Assembly: GCA_030789695.1 (NCBI GenBank)
Contig: CM061142.1
Span: 48,053,987-48,117,986 of the forward strand
Direction of reading: 5' to 3'
Source of the DNA: Scilla litardierei
Taxonomy: Eukaryota > Streptophyta > Magnoliopsida > Asparagales > Asparagaceae
DNA length: 64,000 nt
The notes under the pieces were generated by a model that worked only from the letters and a program-made list of their open reading frames with translations, made no database searches and was not told the DNA's origin. Below, in pieces: positions 21,409-31,417 of the stretch (position 1 is its first letter; the number at the start of each line of letters is the position of its first letter). The translations under genes and the position numbers were made by a program.

Positions 21409-23158
21409 CCACTTTCAGCCAGGGGATCCAGGAGCGTGGATAGTCCATGTGGACGGGTCAGCCACACAGTCAGGAGGCGGGGCTGGGATTGCAATCCGAT
21501 CTCCGGAAGGGAACATTGTGGAATACGCGTTGCGGTTCGAGTTCCCAGCCATGAACAACGTGGCGGAATACGAAGCAGTGATCAACGGCCTGAGGCTGGC
21601 CCTGGAGCTCGGGGCCGAGTCCGTCCGCCTCCTCAGCGACTCGAAGCTCATTGTCAACCAACTCTTGGGGAGTTACGAGGCGCGGGAGGAGGCGATGCAG
21701 AGATATCTCCCTGTCGCCAGAGCGGCGATGTCCAAGTTCAAGGACGTGGAAGTCTTGCACCTCCCGCGATCAGAGAATGCGCGGGCAGATGCGTTGTCGA
21801 AGCTGGCCTCGTCCTCGCCAAAGGAACTGGGCCGCACCATCTACGTGGAGAACCTGCCGTCCCCCAGCACGGAGGAGCACGAGGTGATGGCGATCGACCA
21901 AGAACCCACCTGGATGGACCCGATCATCCGGTACCTCACTCATGGAGAGGTGCCGACCGATGGGGACGAACGCCGAACCCTGGAGAGAAAGGCGCTCCGA
22001 TACGTGATCCATGAAGGGATGCTCTACCGGAGACGCTGGACCAAGACGGACGTCCTCCCATACCTGAAGTGCATCGGACCGCAGGAAGCTGACTACGTCC
22101 TACGGGAGGTTCACGACGGGATCTGCGGGAATCACCACGGGGGCAAGATAGTCGCACAGAAGATCTTGAGGCAAGGATACTACTGGCCGACCCAGGCCCA
22201 AGATGTAACAAGCTACGTCCAGAAATGCCAAGAATGCCAGAGGTATGCCCACCACATCTCGACTCCTCCGTCAGAGCTCATCCCTATCGTGAGCCCCATC
22301 CCCTTTGCGAAATGGGGGCTCGACATCCTCGGACCGTTTAAACCGGGACGAGGGCAGCGGAAGCATCTGATCGTGGTAGTGGACTACTTCACCAAGTGGA
22401 TCGAGGCCGAACCGTTGGCCACCATCACGTGGAAGAAAGCGAAAAGCTTCGTATGGAATTCCATCATCTCCAGATTCGGAGTGCCACGGGCCATCGTCAC
22501 AGACAATGGGAAGCAGTTCGACTCCGCAGGGTTTAAAGATTTTTGCGAGGAATGGGGAATCAAGCTCCTCTTCGCCTCAGTAGCGCACCCCCAGACCAAC
22601 GGGATGGCAGAAGCGGCCAACAAGTGCATCATAGAGCCCCTCCGAAAGAAAGTGAAAGACGCCAAAGGGAACTGGCCAGAAGAGCTCCCCGGGATACTCT
22701 GGTCATACCGGACGACCCACAAGGAGGCCACTGGCGAGACCCCGTTCATGCTCACCTACGGGGCCGAGGCGGTAGTGCCGGTCGAGTTGGGCGAGGAATC
22801 TCTCCGCCTCAAATACTTCGACGAAGACAGGAACGCGCAAGGTCTGGGACTCAGTCTGGAGCTCCTTGACGAGCGACGGGAGCAGGCACTGGCCACCATC
22901 ATTCACCAGAAGCAGAAGGTGGCCCGATACTACAACGCTCGGGTCCGGGGAAGAAGCTTCCACCTTGGGGACTTGGTCCTCCGGAAAGAGGGCTTCAACA
23001 CTGATACCGCTCGCAAAGGGAAGCTCACGGCTAGGTGGGAAGGGCCGTACAAAGTCGTCGAGGTCCTCGGACCCGCAGCCTACCGACTAGCCAATATGGA
23101 GGGGAGGATTCTCACTCACACTTGGAATGCGGAACATTTACGCAAGTACTTTCAATAG
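21341..23158 (+). CDS. Tat second RNase H and integrase
   Basis: About 600 residues read without a stop. The archaeal-type RNase H carries VDGSATQSGGGAGI, NNVAEYEAVI, LLSDSKLIVNQ and NARADALSKLA (D, E, D, D all present, about 21450-21800). Integrase follows: zinc finger H-H-C-C in NHHGGKIV....CQECQRYA (22130-22240), catalytic Asp in WGLDILGP (22318), Asp in VTDNGKQF (about 22500), Glu in NGMAEAANK (about 22610). A C-terminal GDLVLRK..RWEGPYKVVEV motif ends the protein at TAG 23156. Normally part of one polyprotein; here the upstream frame joins at the C-run, so the apparent start is not real. Confidence 0.9.
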   Translation: MAPPEEEGPATVIAQPLSFLSADHFQPGDPGAWIVHVDGSATQSGGGAGIAIRSPEGNIVEYALRFEFPAMNNVAEYEAVINGLRLALELGAESVRLLSDSKLIVNQLLGSYEAREEAMQRYLPVARAAMSKFKDVEVLHLPRSENARADALSKLASSSPKELGRTIYVENLPSPSTEEHEVMAIDQEPTWMDPIIRYLTHGEVPTDGDERRTLERKALRYVIHEGMLYRRRWTKTDVLPYLKCIGPQEADYVLREVHDGICGNHHGGKIVAQKILRQGYYWPTQAQDVTSYVQKCQECQRYAHHISTPPSELIPIVSPIPFAKWGLDILGPFKPGRGQRKHLIVVVDYFTKWIEAEPLATITWKKAKSFVWNSIISRFGVPRAIVTDNGKQFDSAGFKDFCEEWGIKLLFASVAHPQTNGMAEAANKCIIEPLRKKVKDAKGNWPEELPGILWSYRTTHKEATGETPFMLTYGAEAVVPVELGEESLRLKYFDEDRNAQGLGLSLELLDERREQALATIIHQKQKVARYYNARVRGRSFHLGDLVLRKEGFNTDTARKGKLTARWEGPYKVVEVLGPAAYRLANMEGRILTHTWNAEHLRKYFQ

Positions 23159-23266
23159 ATGTATTGTTTCCTATGAAATAAATTTATTTTGAATTCATTC
23201 CTTTCCAGATAAAGCTAAAAGATATACAGAGAGGCGCACGAAGAGGCCGAGGGGCATTCCCCTCCC

Positions 23267-23974
23267 TCATTTTTCTCCGGGGGCACCGGTGGAGCCACAG
23301 GCCGGCAGCCCACTAGGGTCTTCCCCCTTACTCCGCCCGACGTCAGGGTACATCCGAAGATCCTCGAAGTTGACCCCCGAGAGTGGGAACTTCTTTTGGA
23401 TCTCGGACTGACACCGGGCGAAGCCCTTCTCGAACGCCTCCGATAAAGCGATCTCGACAAAGGAGGTGGCATACTCCGCCACGGCATCCTGAGCGATCCT
23501 GGCCGGATCCACCTCCTCGAGCCCACGCATCCGGGCCTTTAAGGTCTCGATCTGGCGCTGGTGCTCCGCCCTCTCCTTCTCGATCTCCCGGGATTTCTTG
23601 CCAAGTTGGGCAAGGACGACCCTCGCCTGCTCCTCTGCCGCTTCCAGACGATCGGTGAGCTCCGAGGTCTCGGCGGCAGCAGCAGGGTTGGGGATCGGCT
23701 CGGCTCCCCAAGACGTGTCGGCGCCTCCCAAAAGCTCGGTGAGACGCGCCTCGGCCTCCGACTTTGCAGTCAGAGCCAAGGCTCTCTCTCGGTCCGCCTC
23801 CTTCAGGGCAGAGGACAGCTCAGTTACGCGGGAATTCAAGGACTGGACCCGCGCTTCCTCTAACTGGCCTGCCTCCCCCTCCTCGCCAGGGGCTTCGGGG
23901 CCTCGCCCGGCATCGGATTTGGCTTTGGGAAGAGCCGCGAATTGGCGCCTCATTGAGAGGCCCACCGAGGACAA
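23267..23974 (-). CDS. Antisense gene, last exon: coiled-coil protein
   Basis: Opposite to pol and between pol and the 3' LTR lies an open frame of about 230 residues. The N-terminal part is basic and Pro/Gly-rich. From about residue 40 there is a long E/A/R/L/K-rich heptad-like coiled coil (EEARVQSLNSRVTELSSAL, SELTDRLEAAEEQARVVLAQ). The C-terminal part (FVEIALSEAFEKGFARCQ) is globular-looking. The first internal ATG is at 23953. A splice acceptor (TTTGGTACAG) precedes the frame and joins it in phase to an upstream exon. Antisense ORFs are known from some Tat-lineage elements; their function is not established. Confidence 0.65.
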   Translation of the reverse strand: MSSVGLSMRRQFAALPKAKSDAGRGPEAPGEEGEAGQLEEARVQSLNSRVTELSSALKEADRERALALTAKSEAEARLTELLGGADTSWGAEPIPNPAAAAETSELTDRLEAAEEQARVVLAQLGKKSREIEKERAEHQRQIETLKARMRGLEEVDPARIAQDAVAEYATSFVEIALSEAFEKGFARCQSEIQKKFPLSGVNFEDLRMYPDVGRSKGEDPSGLPACGSTGAPGEK

Positions 23975-24045
23975 CTGTACCAAAGCGACGAAAGTAAGTC
24001 AGCAAAAGCAGCTGGATAAAGGGGGGACAAACAGAGACACACTAC
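23975..24045 (-). other. Predicted intron of the antisense gene (71 bp)
   Basis: On the minus strand the donor CAACAG|GTAGTG and acceptor TTTGGTACAG|TTGTCC have consensus GT-AG ends. Removing the 71 bp joins ...FVIQAGQQ to LSSVGLSMRR in phase 0 without a stop. The intron is T/C-rich (CTGTTTGTCCCCCCTTT) before the acceptor. Confidence 0.6.
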
Positions 24046-24660
24046 CTGTTGGCCAGCCTGGATCACGAAGGTGGCCAAGCAGTCACCTCTGACTCCGTCC
24101 AGCACCGCCTGATCGGGAGGGAGACAAGAGTTCTCGGCCACGCGCGCGGCGGCTCCGCGGCTCGAAAACACCGAGACGAAGAGAGGGCGCCACTCCCCTC
24201 AGCATGCAGACAACAATGAACCCGACGAGGAGCCCGATGGCGTTGGGACAAAATTGGCACATGCACACGTTATGGGCCTGAAGGAATTCGGTGACAAAAG
24301 GATGGAGCGGGAAACGAAGCCCGAAGCGGAAACACTTCTAGTATATTCCAACCTCGTTGGGGCCAGGAAAGCAGATCCGCTCGTCCGCCCCAGGGGCACG
24401 AGCCGAGTAAGGCGGAAGCAGGTAGGCGGAGCGCAGGCTCCCGATGGCGGTGGCACAGATCGACGAAGGCCACGACAGGACCTCTGGGGCACCCCTGAAA
24501 GATCATCCCCGTGCCGACAAATCACCGAAGGAGGGCTACCCGCCAGACCTGGAGCCACGTCGCGCTCCGGCCGACCCGAACCCGTGGCAGAGGAAGACGA
24601 CATGAGGCAGAGCTCAGGCAGAATAGGGATCAGCGCAAAGAAGAAAACGACGGGATGGCG
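24046..24660 (-). pseudogene. Antisense gene, upstream exon(s), degraded
   Basis: In the minus-strand direction there is a Ser-rich N-terminal part, then ICFPGPNEVG-IY interrupted by a TAG near 24345. Next comes FRFGLRFPLHPFVTEFL, then QAHNVCMCQFCPNAIGLLVG and VCMLRG. This resembles the domain annotated as putative gypsy-type transposon (Transposase_28) in plant proteins; I name it from memory of the motif, without a search. The frame changes again near 24170 before VLDGVRGDCLATFVIQAGQQ, which abuts the intron donor. The gene is therefore broken, or has a further intron. Confidence 0.5.
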
Positions 24661-24902
24661 GCTCACGAACCCCTCGGCTTCTCAACTTAAGACGACCCCG
24701 CGAGCGGTGGGGATAAGCTTGCAGCTACACGTGGCAGCATCTGAAGACCGACGGCGCTTCGGAACACGCGCCTTAAAAGTATCGAACGGGCCAAATCATG
24801 ATGACGACTAATAAATGAGTCGGCATCGACTGGCGAGCCTATCAAAGTCGGCGGAAGTTACATCGGCCGAGCCGAACCGGCCGAGGCCGATCGACCCGAC
24901 CG

Positions 24903-24913
24903 ATGGGGGCAAT
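24903..24913 (+). promoter_or_regulatory. Polypurine tract of the Tat element
   Basis: ATGGGGGCAAT ends immediately before the 3' LTR. This is the usual plus-strand primer form in Tat elements. Confidence 0.85.
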
Positions 24914-25829
24914 TGTTACGCCTATTTGGCCGAGGCCCGGAATACACAAGCCCAGAAACCCGACCTCCGGTCAAGAGCCCATCTGCACACTCGGGCCCAC
25001 TCGATAAGGCCCTATGGGGGACTCCCCCAAATATCGATCCGACTTGGCCCCGGTAACATACGGGTCACTCACCCACTCCAGCAATAACCGCTCCCTCGAT
25101 CCCACTACCACTTAATGGCAGTAATGGGGAGAGGCTGGCGTGGCGCAGGGAGCGGCGACGGGGGGCGGATCGAGGGGGCACGATTGGGGGCGGACGAGCG
25201 ACGTGGGTCGGGGGCAATCACGGCAGAGGTCTATAAAGGGGCTAGGAGGACAACAGGACAAGGGACCGCATCTCAGGTATCTAGAACCTAAGGTACTCCA
25301 TCAACGACCTAGTTCCCCCATATCATTTCCTTCCTCCCCCGCTCGCCCCGTGAGACGCCGTTCCGATTTCCTCACGAGTCGAACCGTCTCAGCCGGGCCT
25401 CCTCTTTCAGATCTCTGTCTGACTTAGGCATCGGAGGGGTTTTGGTCGGAACCAAGGTCCGGCCCCCCTGACGAGTGTTCTCGTCTTCGCAGGAGGATAC
25501 CCAATCAACGGGCCGAGGCTTCCCCTCCGCCCTTCGCCGACCACACAACAAGCTGGACGATTGAGGCTCCCCCTCGTCGACCGACCGCCGAGGCCAAGCG
25601 CAACCGACCGAGGCCGAGCGTCTCAACCCAGGCCGAGGCTACCCCTCGTCCTACCAACGACCGAGGACCCCGAGACGACCCAGTTGACGCGCTCCACGTC
25701 GTCGGCAGACCCGATTCGAGCCTCTACAGCACCAACTTGACTCGCCCGAGGGACCCAAGCGGGCCCCTTGACTACGTTGACCGGGTTATCCACGGTCAAC
25801 GCTTTGTAGTGAGAAAACACTCTGAAGCA
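24914..25829 (+). repeat. 3' LTR of the Tat element
   Basis: Same 916 bp as the 5' LTR, with about 13 substitutions and no indel; ends CTCTGAAGCA (the 5' copy has AACA). Confidence 0.95.
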
Positions 25830-25955
25830 GATGTGTTAACAGCAATAAAACTGATTAAACAACAGAAACAAAGACTTAGTTAACAGGACACATCAAACTC
25901 CTAAAAATAAGCAACAACCTTTCAATCCCTCCCCTAAACTAACTGTGATACACAA

Positions 25956-26206
25956 TTATTTTTGCTCAACTGCCTTGCAAATGCCCATCTGGCTTCTAAA
26001 CTTTTGGAAGGAATCCAACTTCAATGGTTCTGTCATCACATCTGCTGTCTCCTCATCCGTTCCACAATGCAACAACTCAACAATTCCATCCTTAACAAGC
26101 TCTCTCAAGAAATGGCAATGTACATCAATATGTTTACTTTTCCCATGCATGTCAGGATTCTTTGATAGTTTGATGGTGGAGCTGTTATCGCACATGATTA
26201 TAGTAC
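25956..26206 (-). pseudogene. Copia RNase H C-terminal fragment
   Basis: The minus strand encodes TIIMCDNSSTIKLSKNPDMH, then HIDVHCHFLRELVKDG, VELLHCGT, ADVMTEPLKLDSF and a stop at 25956. This is the end of copia pol (consensus CDNSSAIKLSKNPV.HGRSKHID). It is cut at 26206 by a Tat LTR end (TG at 26207). The 3' untranslated part runs to 25835 and then across the Tat insertion to 18165-18194. Confidence 0.85.
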
Positions 26207-26960
26207 TGTTAAGGCCAAAATTGACCGAGACAGTTGTCAAGCTGACGTAGACTCGAGATGCTGAGTCGGAGCTTCGTCACCAATTGGAGTGGGACTCTTG
26301 GTTGAAAGAACCAGAGTCGAGTGATGGTAGTTGGAGATGATGCGACCTTCGATCGACCTTCGAGCGGTAGTTGCGTCGATCGTTCGAGGTTGGAAAGCTT
26401 GCCGTCGACCTTCGACGTTGGATGATGACTGGCGATCTGCACCACAGGGACTCGGTAAGGGGGTCGGATCTGGGTTCCGACCCAAATCCCCTCCGATCCT
26501 TAAGTTAGTATGGAACTTAAGGTGGAGAATGAGCTTGGTGCAACTGAGATCGACCCACGGAGGTTCGTCTCAAGACTGGCGGCGGAAGTTCGAATGTATA
26601 AGAAGTATCAGCTGAGAAAGTAGCGTTTTATGTTTTAGACCTCGTACCTTGGAGATGGAACCCCTTTACCTTCGTTCGTCGGTCTATTTATAGGTAATTC
26701 CCCCTTGATGATGTGTAACCGTCCCTCATTAATTGGGACATGATTTTCTCCGGGATTCGAGTTAACGGCTGCTCATTTACTAATTGGTAGGTGAGTGGGA
26801 ACTTGAGATTGACTCCGAAAAAAAGATGACTTGATACAAAGAGGAGCATAATGTGAGTATTCCTCTTGCTCAAGATTACCACGGTACTGCTACTGAGTAG
26901 CATGCTTTGAATTCAGTTGTGCTTGTTACTACAGTATTTGGGCAAGTTGTGCATGTAATG
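26207..26960 (-). mobile_element. Tat-type LTR, minus strand, U5/R/U3 part
   Basis: Read on the minus strand, the LTR ends TTTTGGCCTTAACA at 26207. It contains CTTAAGGATCGGAGGGGATT (compare CTTAAGTATCGGAGGTGATT in the LTR at 62359-63172) and CACATTATGCTCCTCTTTG. There is a TATA box at 26685. No primer site precedes it on the lower-coordinate side, where the copia RNase H starts. It is thus either a solo LTR or a 3' LTR. The upper boundary is uncertain. Confidence 0.6.
26685..26694 (-). promoter_or_regulatory. TATA box of the Tat LTR
   Basis: Minus strand CTATAAATAG within ACCTATAAATAGACCGACG, about 480 bp before the LTR end. This is a strong plant TATA match. Confidence 0.5.
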
Positions 26961-27096
26961 TGACAAACTACCCTTGCAACTTCTCCTAAAGAGCCTTGAA
27001 GGCTTCCGCGTCAATATCCTTGGGGCAGAGGTGGAGGTAGGGAGCCTTGCTCGCCACCATTCCTTTGCTCTTATGGTTGTAGGTGGTGTGCTCCTC
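26961..27096 (-). pseudogene. Possible coding fragment of unknown origin
   Basis: One minus-strand frame reads KSKGMVASKAPYLHLCPKDI followed by DAEAFKAL and then a stop. It has the look of a real protein segment rather than random DNA, but I recognise no family. It is interrupted on the far side by the foldback element at 27097. Confidence 0.25.
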
Positions 27097-27279
27097 CTAG
27101 GGATGAGAATGGGCATGCCCAAAGCCCAATTGGGCTTCCAAATGGGCATGCCACATCATCATCCCTACAATTCATTCACAAATTCTAGAAAAATTTGTGA
27201 AGGGATTGTAGGGATGATGATGTGGCATGCCCATTTGGAAGCCCAATTGGGCTTTGGGCATGCCCATTCTCATCCCTAG
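27097..27279. mobile_element. Near-perfect foldback MITE-like element (183 bp)
   Basis: Arms 27097-27171 and 27205-27279 are perfect reverse complements over 75 bp by my reading. Pairing continues with one or two mismatches to a loop around CTAGAAA. Terminal sequence is CTAGGGATGAGAATGGGCAT. Each arm contains further palindromes (GGGCATGCCC, AAGCCCAATTGGGCTT). The ends suggest a TA target duplication inside CTAG. No transposase; superfamily not assigned. The high arm identity implies a recent insertion. Confidence 0.85.
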
Positions 27280-27711
27280 CTCCTCCCCATTAGCTTAGTG
27301 TCTTCCTTGGATGTTTCGTGTGTTAGAGATGGTGATATTTGTGTTCCTACATATGGAGCCAATGATGTTACAGTGCACAACATGGACCTGAACAACTACT
27401 TTGGGCAAGTGGATCCGAACAGCTCATTTCCATACAAAAATCTATCACAATTTTTTTTCAATTTAAATTAACCATAACCATCATATACTCTGAAACTTAA
27501 GTTTAGAGGCCATGGAGCTCAAGGAGCGGCTAACATCACTAGAAATAAACTTTTCATGTTTTTTTACATCGGAAAGCATTTTAAACCACGGACGCACTAG
27601 GCCATGATCCCTTGCCTCCCAGAAGGGGAGAGAGGGTGCCAACATTTTCATGTATTTTCAAAGTCAGACAAATGGTTTGTACTGTTCAAAGAATAGGATA
27701 GTTTTTTTAAT
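27280..27711 (-). repeat. Further copy of the unclassified 15.4-17.1 kb repeat
   Basis: GTTTGTACTGTTCAAAGAAT then AGGATAG and a T-run (about 27676-27708) matches 15808-15845. AAGTGGATCCGAACA near 27408 is the complement of the landmark at about 15371-15385. The right edge is the insertion point of the copia LTR at 27712. Confidence 0.5.
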
Positions 27712-28180
27712 TGTTATGAGATTGATTAAGAACAGACAATGAAAACACAAACAAAGAGCACACAAATTTATGTGGAAACCCCAAGAATAGGGAAAAACCA
27801 CGGGCAGAGGAGAGAAATTCACTATATCGAAGATCTGGTACAAAGGGAGGAGAAGTACGGTGGCTAAAAATAGGTTAAAGTTGAAACCCTAGATTACATC
27901 ATATTTATATGGGAAAAAACAGAAAGGTCCATACAGCAGGGGCTCCGCCCCCGTACGGTCTCGGGCCTATTGGCCCGATCCCTCCGCTACCACCCCAGAG
28001 CCCTGAAAATTTCCCAATAAATGTCACACCGCGAGCTCTTCGGGTCGGTTCAAAAAATCGGATTCGAGTCACACTCTAATAATCTCCACCTTGACACGAA
28101 TTCCAATGCAAGGAATAATATGCACAATCTTCGATGAAACTGATCTCCACCTCTTCCACAAAAGCCCTGAAGGGCTTAAC

Positions 28181-28420
28181 TCAGCAACGAACTCCTACCA
28201 AGTCCAAGTAATGCTCAAACTTGGCTATAGGGAGTGACTTGGTCATCATATCAGTAGGATTGTCATGTGTACTAACTTTGCTCACTACAATATCACCACG
28301 AGCAATAATCTCACGCACAAAATGATACGGTACATCGATGTGCTTTGTTCTCTCATGAAACATCTGATCCTTTGTAAGGAAAATAGCACTCTGACTATCG
28401 CAAAAGACTGTAGTAATCTG
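28181..28420 (-). pseudogene. Copia RNase H, last part after a stop
   Basis: Same frame as the RT region, beyond a TAA at 28421-28423 that most simply arose from a CAA codon. It reads [20 protein letters not shown], then [13 protein letters not shown], the [16 protein letters not shown] motif and a stop. This is the normal C-terminus of copia pol. Confidence 0.85.
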
Positions 28421-29899
28421 TTAATCTTCACTAAGTTCACCAAATAGTCCTTTCAACCAAATAGATTCCTTACAAGCCTCTGTAATAGCCATGTACTCAG
28501 CCTCTGTAGTTGACAGTGCAACTGTAGTCTGCAAAGTAGCTTTCCAACTGATAGCGCAACCACCAACAATAAAAACATACCATGTAAGTGATCTCCTTTT
28601 ATCAAGGTCTCCAGCAAAATCAGAATATATATAAACGATGACTCCATCTCTATTTCTCCCGAAATGCAAACAAATATCAGTAGTGCCATGTAAGTATCTG
28701 AAAATCCATTGGACCGCTTTCCAATGTTCTTTACCAGGATTCGCCATGTACCCACTAACTGCACTGACTGCATATGATAAATCTGGACGTGAACAGACCA
28801 TAACATACATAAGAGATCCCACTGCACTAGAATATGGAACTCGTGACATATAATCAATCTCATCATCTGATTGTGGAGATAAAGTAGATGAAAGCCTGAA
28901 ATGAGCTGCTAATGGAGTAGTAACAGGTTTGGATTTATGCATATTAAACCTGCAGAGAACTTTCTCAATATAACCTTTCTGACTAAGGTACAATTTTCCT
29001 GCTTTTCTATCTCTCAAAATCTCCATCCCAAGTATCTTCTTTGCCGCTCCCAAGTCTTTCTTCTCGAACTCCTTACTAAGCTGCACTATGACCTTTCTTA
29101 TCTCTTCTTTATCCTTGGCTGCTATTAACATATCAACAACATATAAGAGTAGGTAAACAAACGACCCATCAACACTCTTCTTAAAATAGACACAACTATC
29201 ATAACTGCTTCTTTTGAATCCATGAGTGGTCATAAATGAATCAAACCTCTTATACCATTGCCTAGGCGATTGCTTAAGGCCATAAAGAGACCTTTTCAAC
29301 AAGCAAACAAAGTCTTCCTTTCCTGAGACTATAAAGCCCTCTGGTTGTTGCATGTATATGTCCTCCTCAAGTTCTCCATGCAAGAAAGCTGTCTTCACAT
29401 CCAACTGCTCAAGCTCAAAATCGTGCATGGCAACGATATCAAGCAAAGCTCGAATCGAACTATGCTTTACAACTGGAGAAAACACATCTGTGAAGTCTAC
29501 ACCTGGAACCTGGCTATAGCCTTTTGCAATTGGTCTTGCTTTATATCTGGCTTCTTCAACTTCTGGTATTCCTTCCTTCCTTTTAAACACCCATTTGCAA
29601 CAAACAACTTTCTTACCCGTAGGTAATCGTGCTAAGTCCCATGTGCCATTTTTATGAAGTGATTCCATCTCCTCTTGCATGGCAATCATCCATCTGCCAG
29701 AATCATTACAATTAATTGCATCTGAGTAGGTAGAAGGTTCTTCACTAGAATCAATACCTTCGGCCACATTTAAGGCATAAGCAACCAAATCAGCCTCACC
29801 AAACCTCTGCGGAGGCCTTATATCTCTCCTAGGCCTGTCTTTAGCAATAGAATACTGTGGTGTGACTCGTGGTGGTGAGGGAGCAGCACCATCCTGCAT
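28421..29899 (-). pseudogene. Copia reverse transcriptase and RNase H
   Basis: An uninterrupted frame of 492 codons. RT motifs: WKWVFKRK-like CKWVFKRKEG, ARPIAKGYSQVPGVDFTDVF, QLDVKTAFLHGELEEDIYM, SLYGLKQSPRQWYKRFD. The palm reads YVVD at 29132-29143 instead of YVDD, so the second catalytic Asp is Val (GTT for GAT). RNase H follows with ALSTTEAEYMAITEACKESI. The real protein would be continuous with the upstream integrase; a TAG at 29912-29914 separates them. The apparent start Met is internal. Confidence 0.88.
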
Positions 29900-29911
29900 C
29901 TCTGAATTGGA

Positions 29912-31417
29912 CTAAGATGTAGAGTTTGGCATAAGTTCTGACTGAATCTCAAACTCAACCTGCGTGCTTGATTTCTGTGGGGTTTTGTCACAAGTATCAC
30001 TAGAAGACGAGTCAGAAAGCATGGCAGTTTCATCAAAGATAACATCCCTACTGATTAAGACTTTTCCAGTTTCTGGACACCATAATTTATATCCCTTAAC
30101 ACCAGGTTTATAGCCAATAAAGACACACTTTATAAATCTAGGTTCCAGTTTCCCATTATTAACATGAGCATATGCAGGACAACCAAAAACCTTCAAATCA
30201 GAATAACTAGCAGGAGTACCGGACCATACCTCTTGTGGAGTCTTCTTTTCGATGGCAGTTGAAGGAGAGCGATTAACAAGGAAGCAAGCTAAAGAAGCGG
30301 CTTCGGCCCAGAAAGACTTAGCTAAACCTGCATTAGAGAGCATACAACGTACTTTCTCCATCAATGTCTTATTCATGCGCTCTGCCACACCGTTTTGCTG
30401 CGGAGTATGATGAACTGTACGATGTCTCATGATTCCTTCTAATTTGCATAAAACATTAAACTCATCAGAACAAAACTCCAAGCCATTATCAGTGCGGAGA
30501 TATTTTATCTGCTTCCCTGTTTGCTTCTCAATCATAATCTTCCACTCTTTAAATGTAGCTAACACATCACTCTTCTGCTTCAAGAAGAACGCCCAAACCT
30601 TTCTGGAAAAATCATCAATGATTGTAAGCATATAATTAGCGCCTCCCTTAGAAGGCACCCTAGACGGTCCCCAAAGATTAGAATGTATATAATCAAGTAT
30701 ACCATTTGTATTGTGGATGTCTTTCATGAATCTGACTCTCTTCTGCTTCCCAAAAATGCAATGCTCGCAAAACTTCAATTTACTGATGCTCTGACCATCA
30801 AGAAGTCCTCTTCTGCTTAATTCAACCATTCCATTCTCACTCATATGTCCAAGACGCATATGCCAAAGTCTAGTAACCTCACCATCGAACAAGCTAGGCG
30901 TAATTACTGCTGCATCACCTGTAACTATAGAACCCTGCAAGACATATAAGTTTGCAGATCTTCTCTGTCCTTTCATTGCAACAAGGGCACCTTTGCTAAC
31001 CTTCAGAACTCCACCTTCACCAGTGTACTTGTACCCTTTAGAATCAAGAGTACTCAAGGATATAAGATTCCTCTTCAGATCTGGAACGTGTCTCACTTCA
31101 CCAAGTGTCCTGACAATTCCATCAAACATCTTAATCCTGACAATCCCAATGCCAATTACCTTGCAAGATGCATTATTTCCCATCAACACTGCACCTTTAG
31201 AGACAGTTTCATATGTTGAAAACCTGTCCCGATTAGGACACATATGAAATGTACAACCTGAATCAAGAATCCAATCCTCGCAAGGTTTGGAGTCACCATT
31301 AGAAGCAACTAGGAGCTCTCCATTACTTTGATTATCTTCAACAACACCAGCCTCACCAGAATTTTCATGTTGTTTTCCTTTCTGATTGCCAGCAGCTCTT
31401 TTATTCTTATTGTGCAA
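29912..31417 (-). pseudogene. Copia protease and integrase
   Basis: Protease: [16 protein letters not shown] (active site near 31273). Integrase: zinc finger [14 protein letters not shown]....CEHCIFGKQ; core begins [11 protein letters not shown], where the first catalytic Asp of HSDLWGP is Asn. The second Asp (LRTDNGLEF) and Glu ([14 protein letters not shown]) are present. The C-terminal part has FGCPAYAHV and a [12 protein letters not shown] motif. The zinc knuckle lies upstream in the same frame, so the apparent start is not a true initiation codon. Confidence 0.88.

Larger units (their letters stand above)
18195..25829 (+). mobile_element. Complete Tat-lineage Ty3-gypsy element lacking gag
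   Basis: Two 916-bp LTRs (18195-19110 and 24914-25829) differ at about 13 positions by my count, that is 1.4%. Inside are a TGGCGCC-type primer site, protease, reverse transcriptase, RNase H, second (archaeal-type) RNase H, integrase, an antisense gene and a polypurine tract. The doubled RNase H marks the Tat lineage. Only about 300 bp separate the primer site from the protease active site, so gag is missing. Pol has one stop and two frame changes. It sits in a minus-strand copia element. Confidence 0.93.
18190..25834. repeat. Target-site duplication GATGT of the Tat element
   Basis: GATGT lies at 18190-18194 and again at 25830-25834, directly outside the two LTRs. A perfect 5-bp duplication shows that the element inserted as a unit and that both ends are original. 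Confidence 0.95.
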
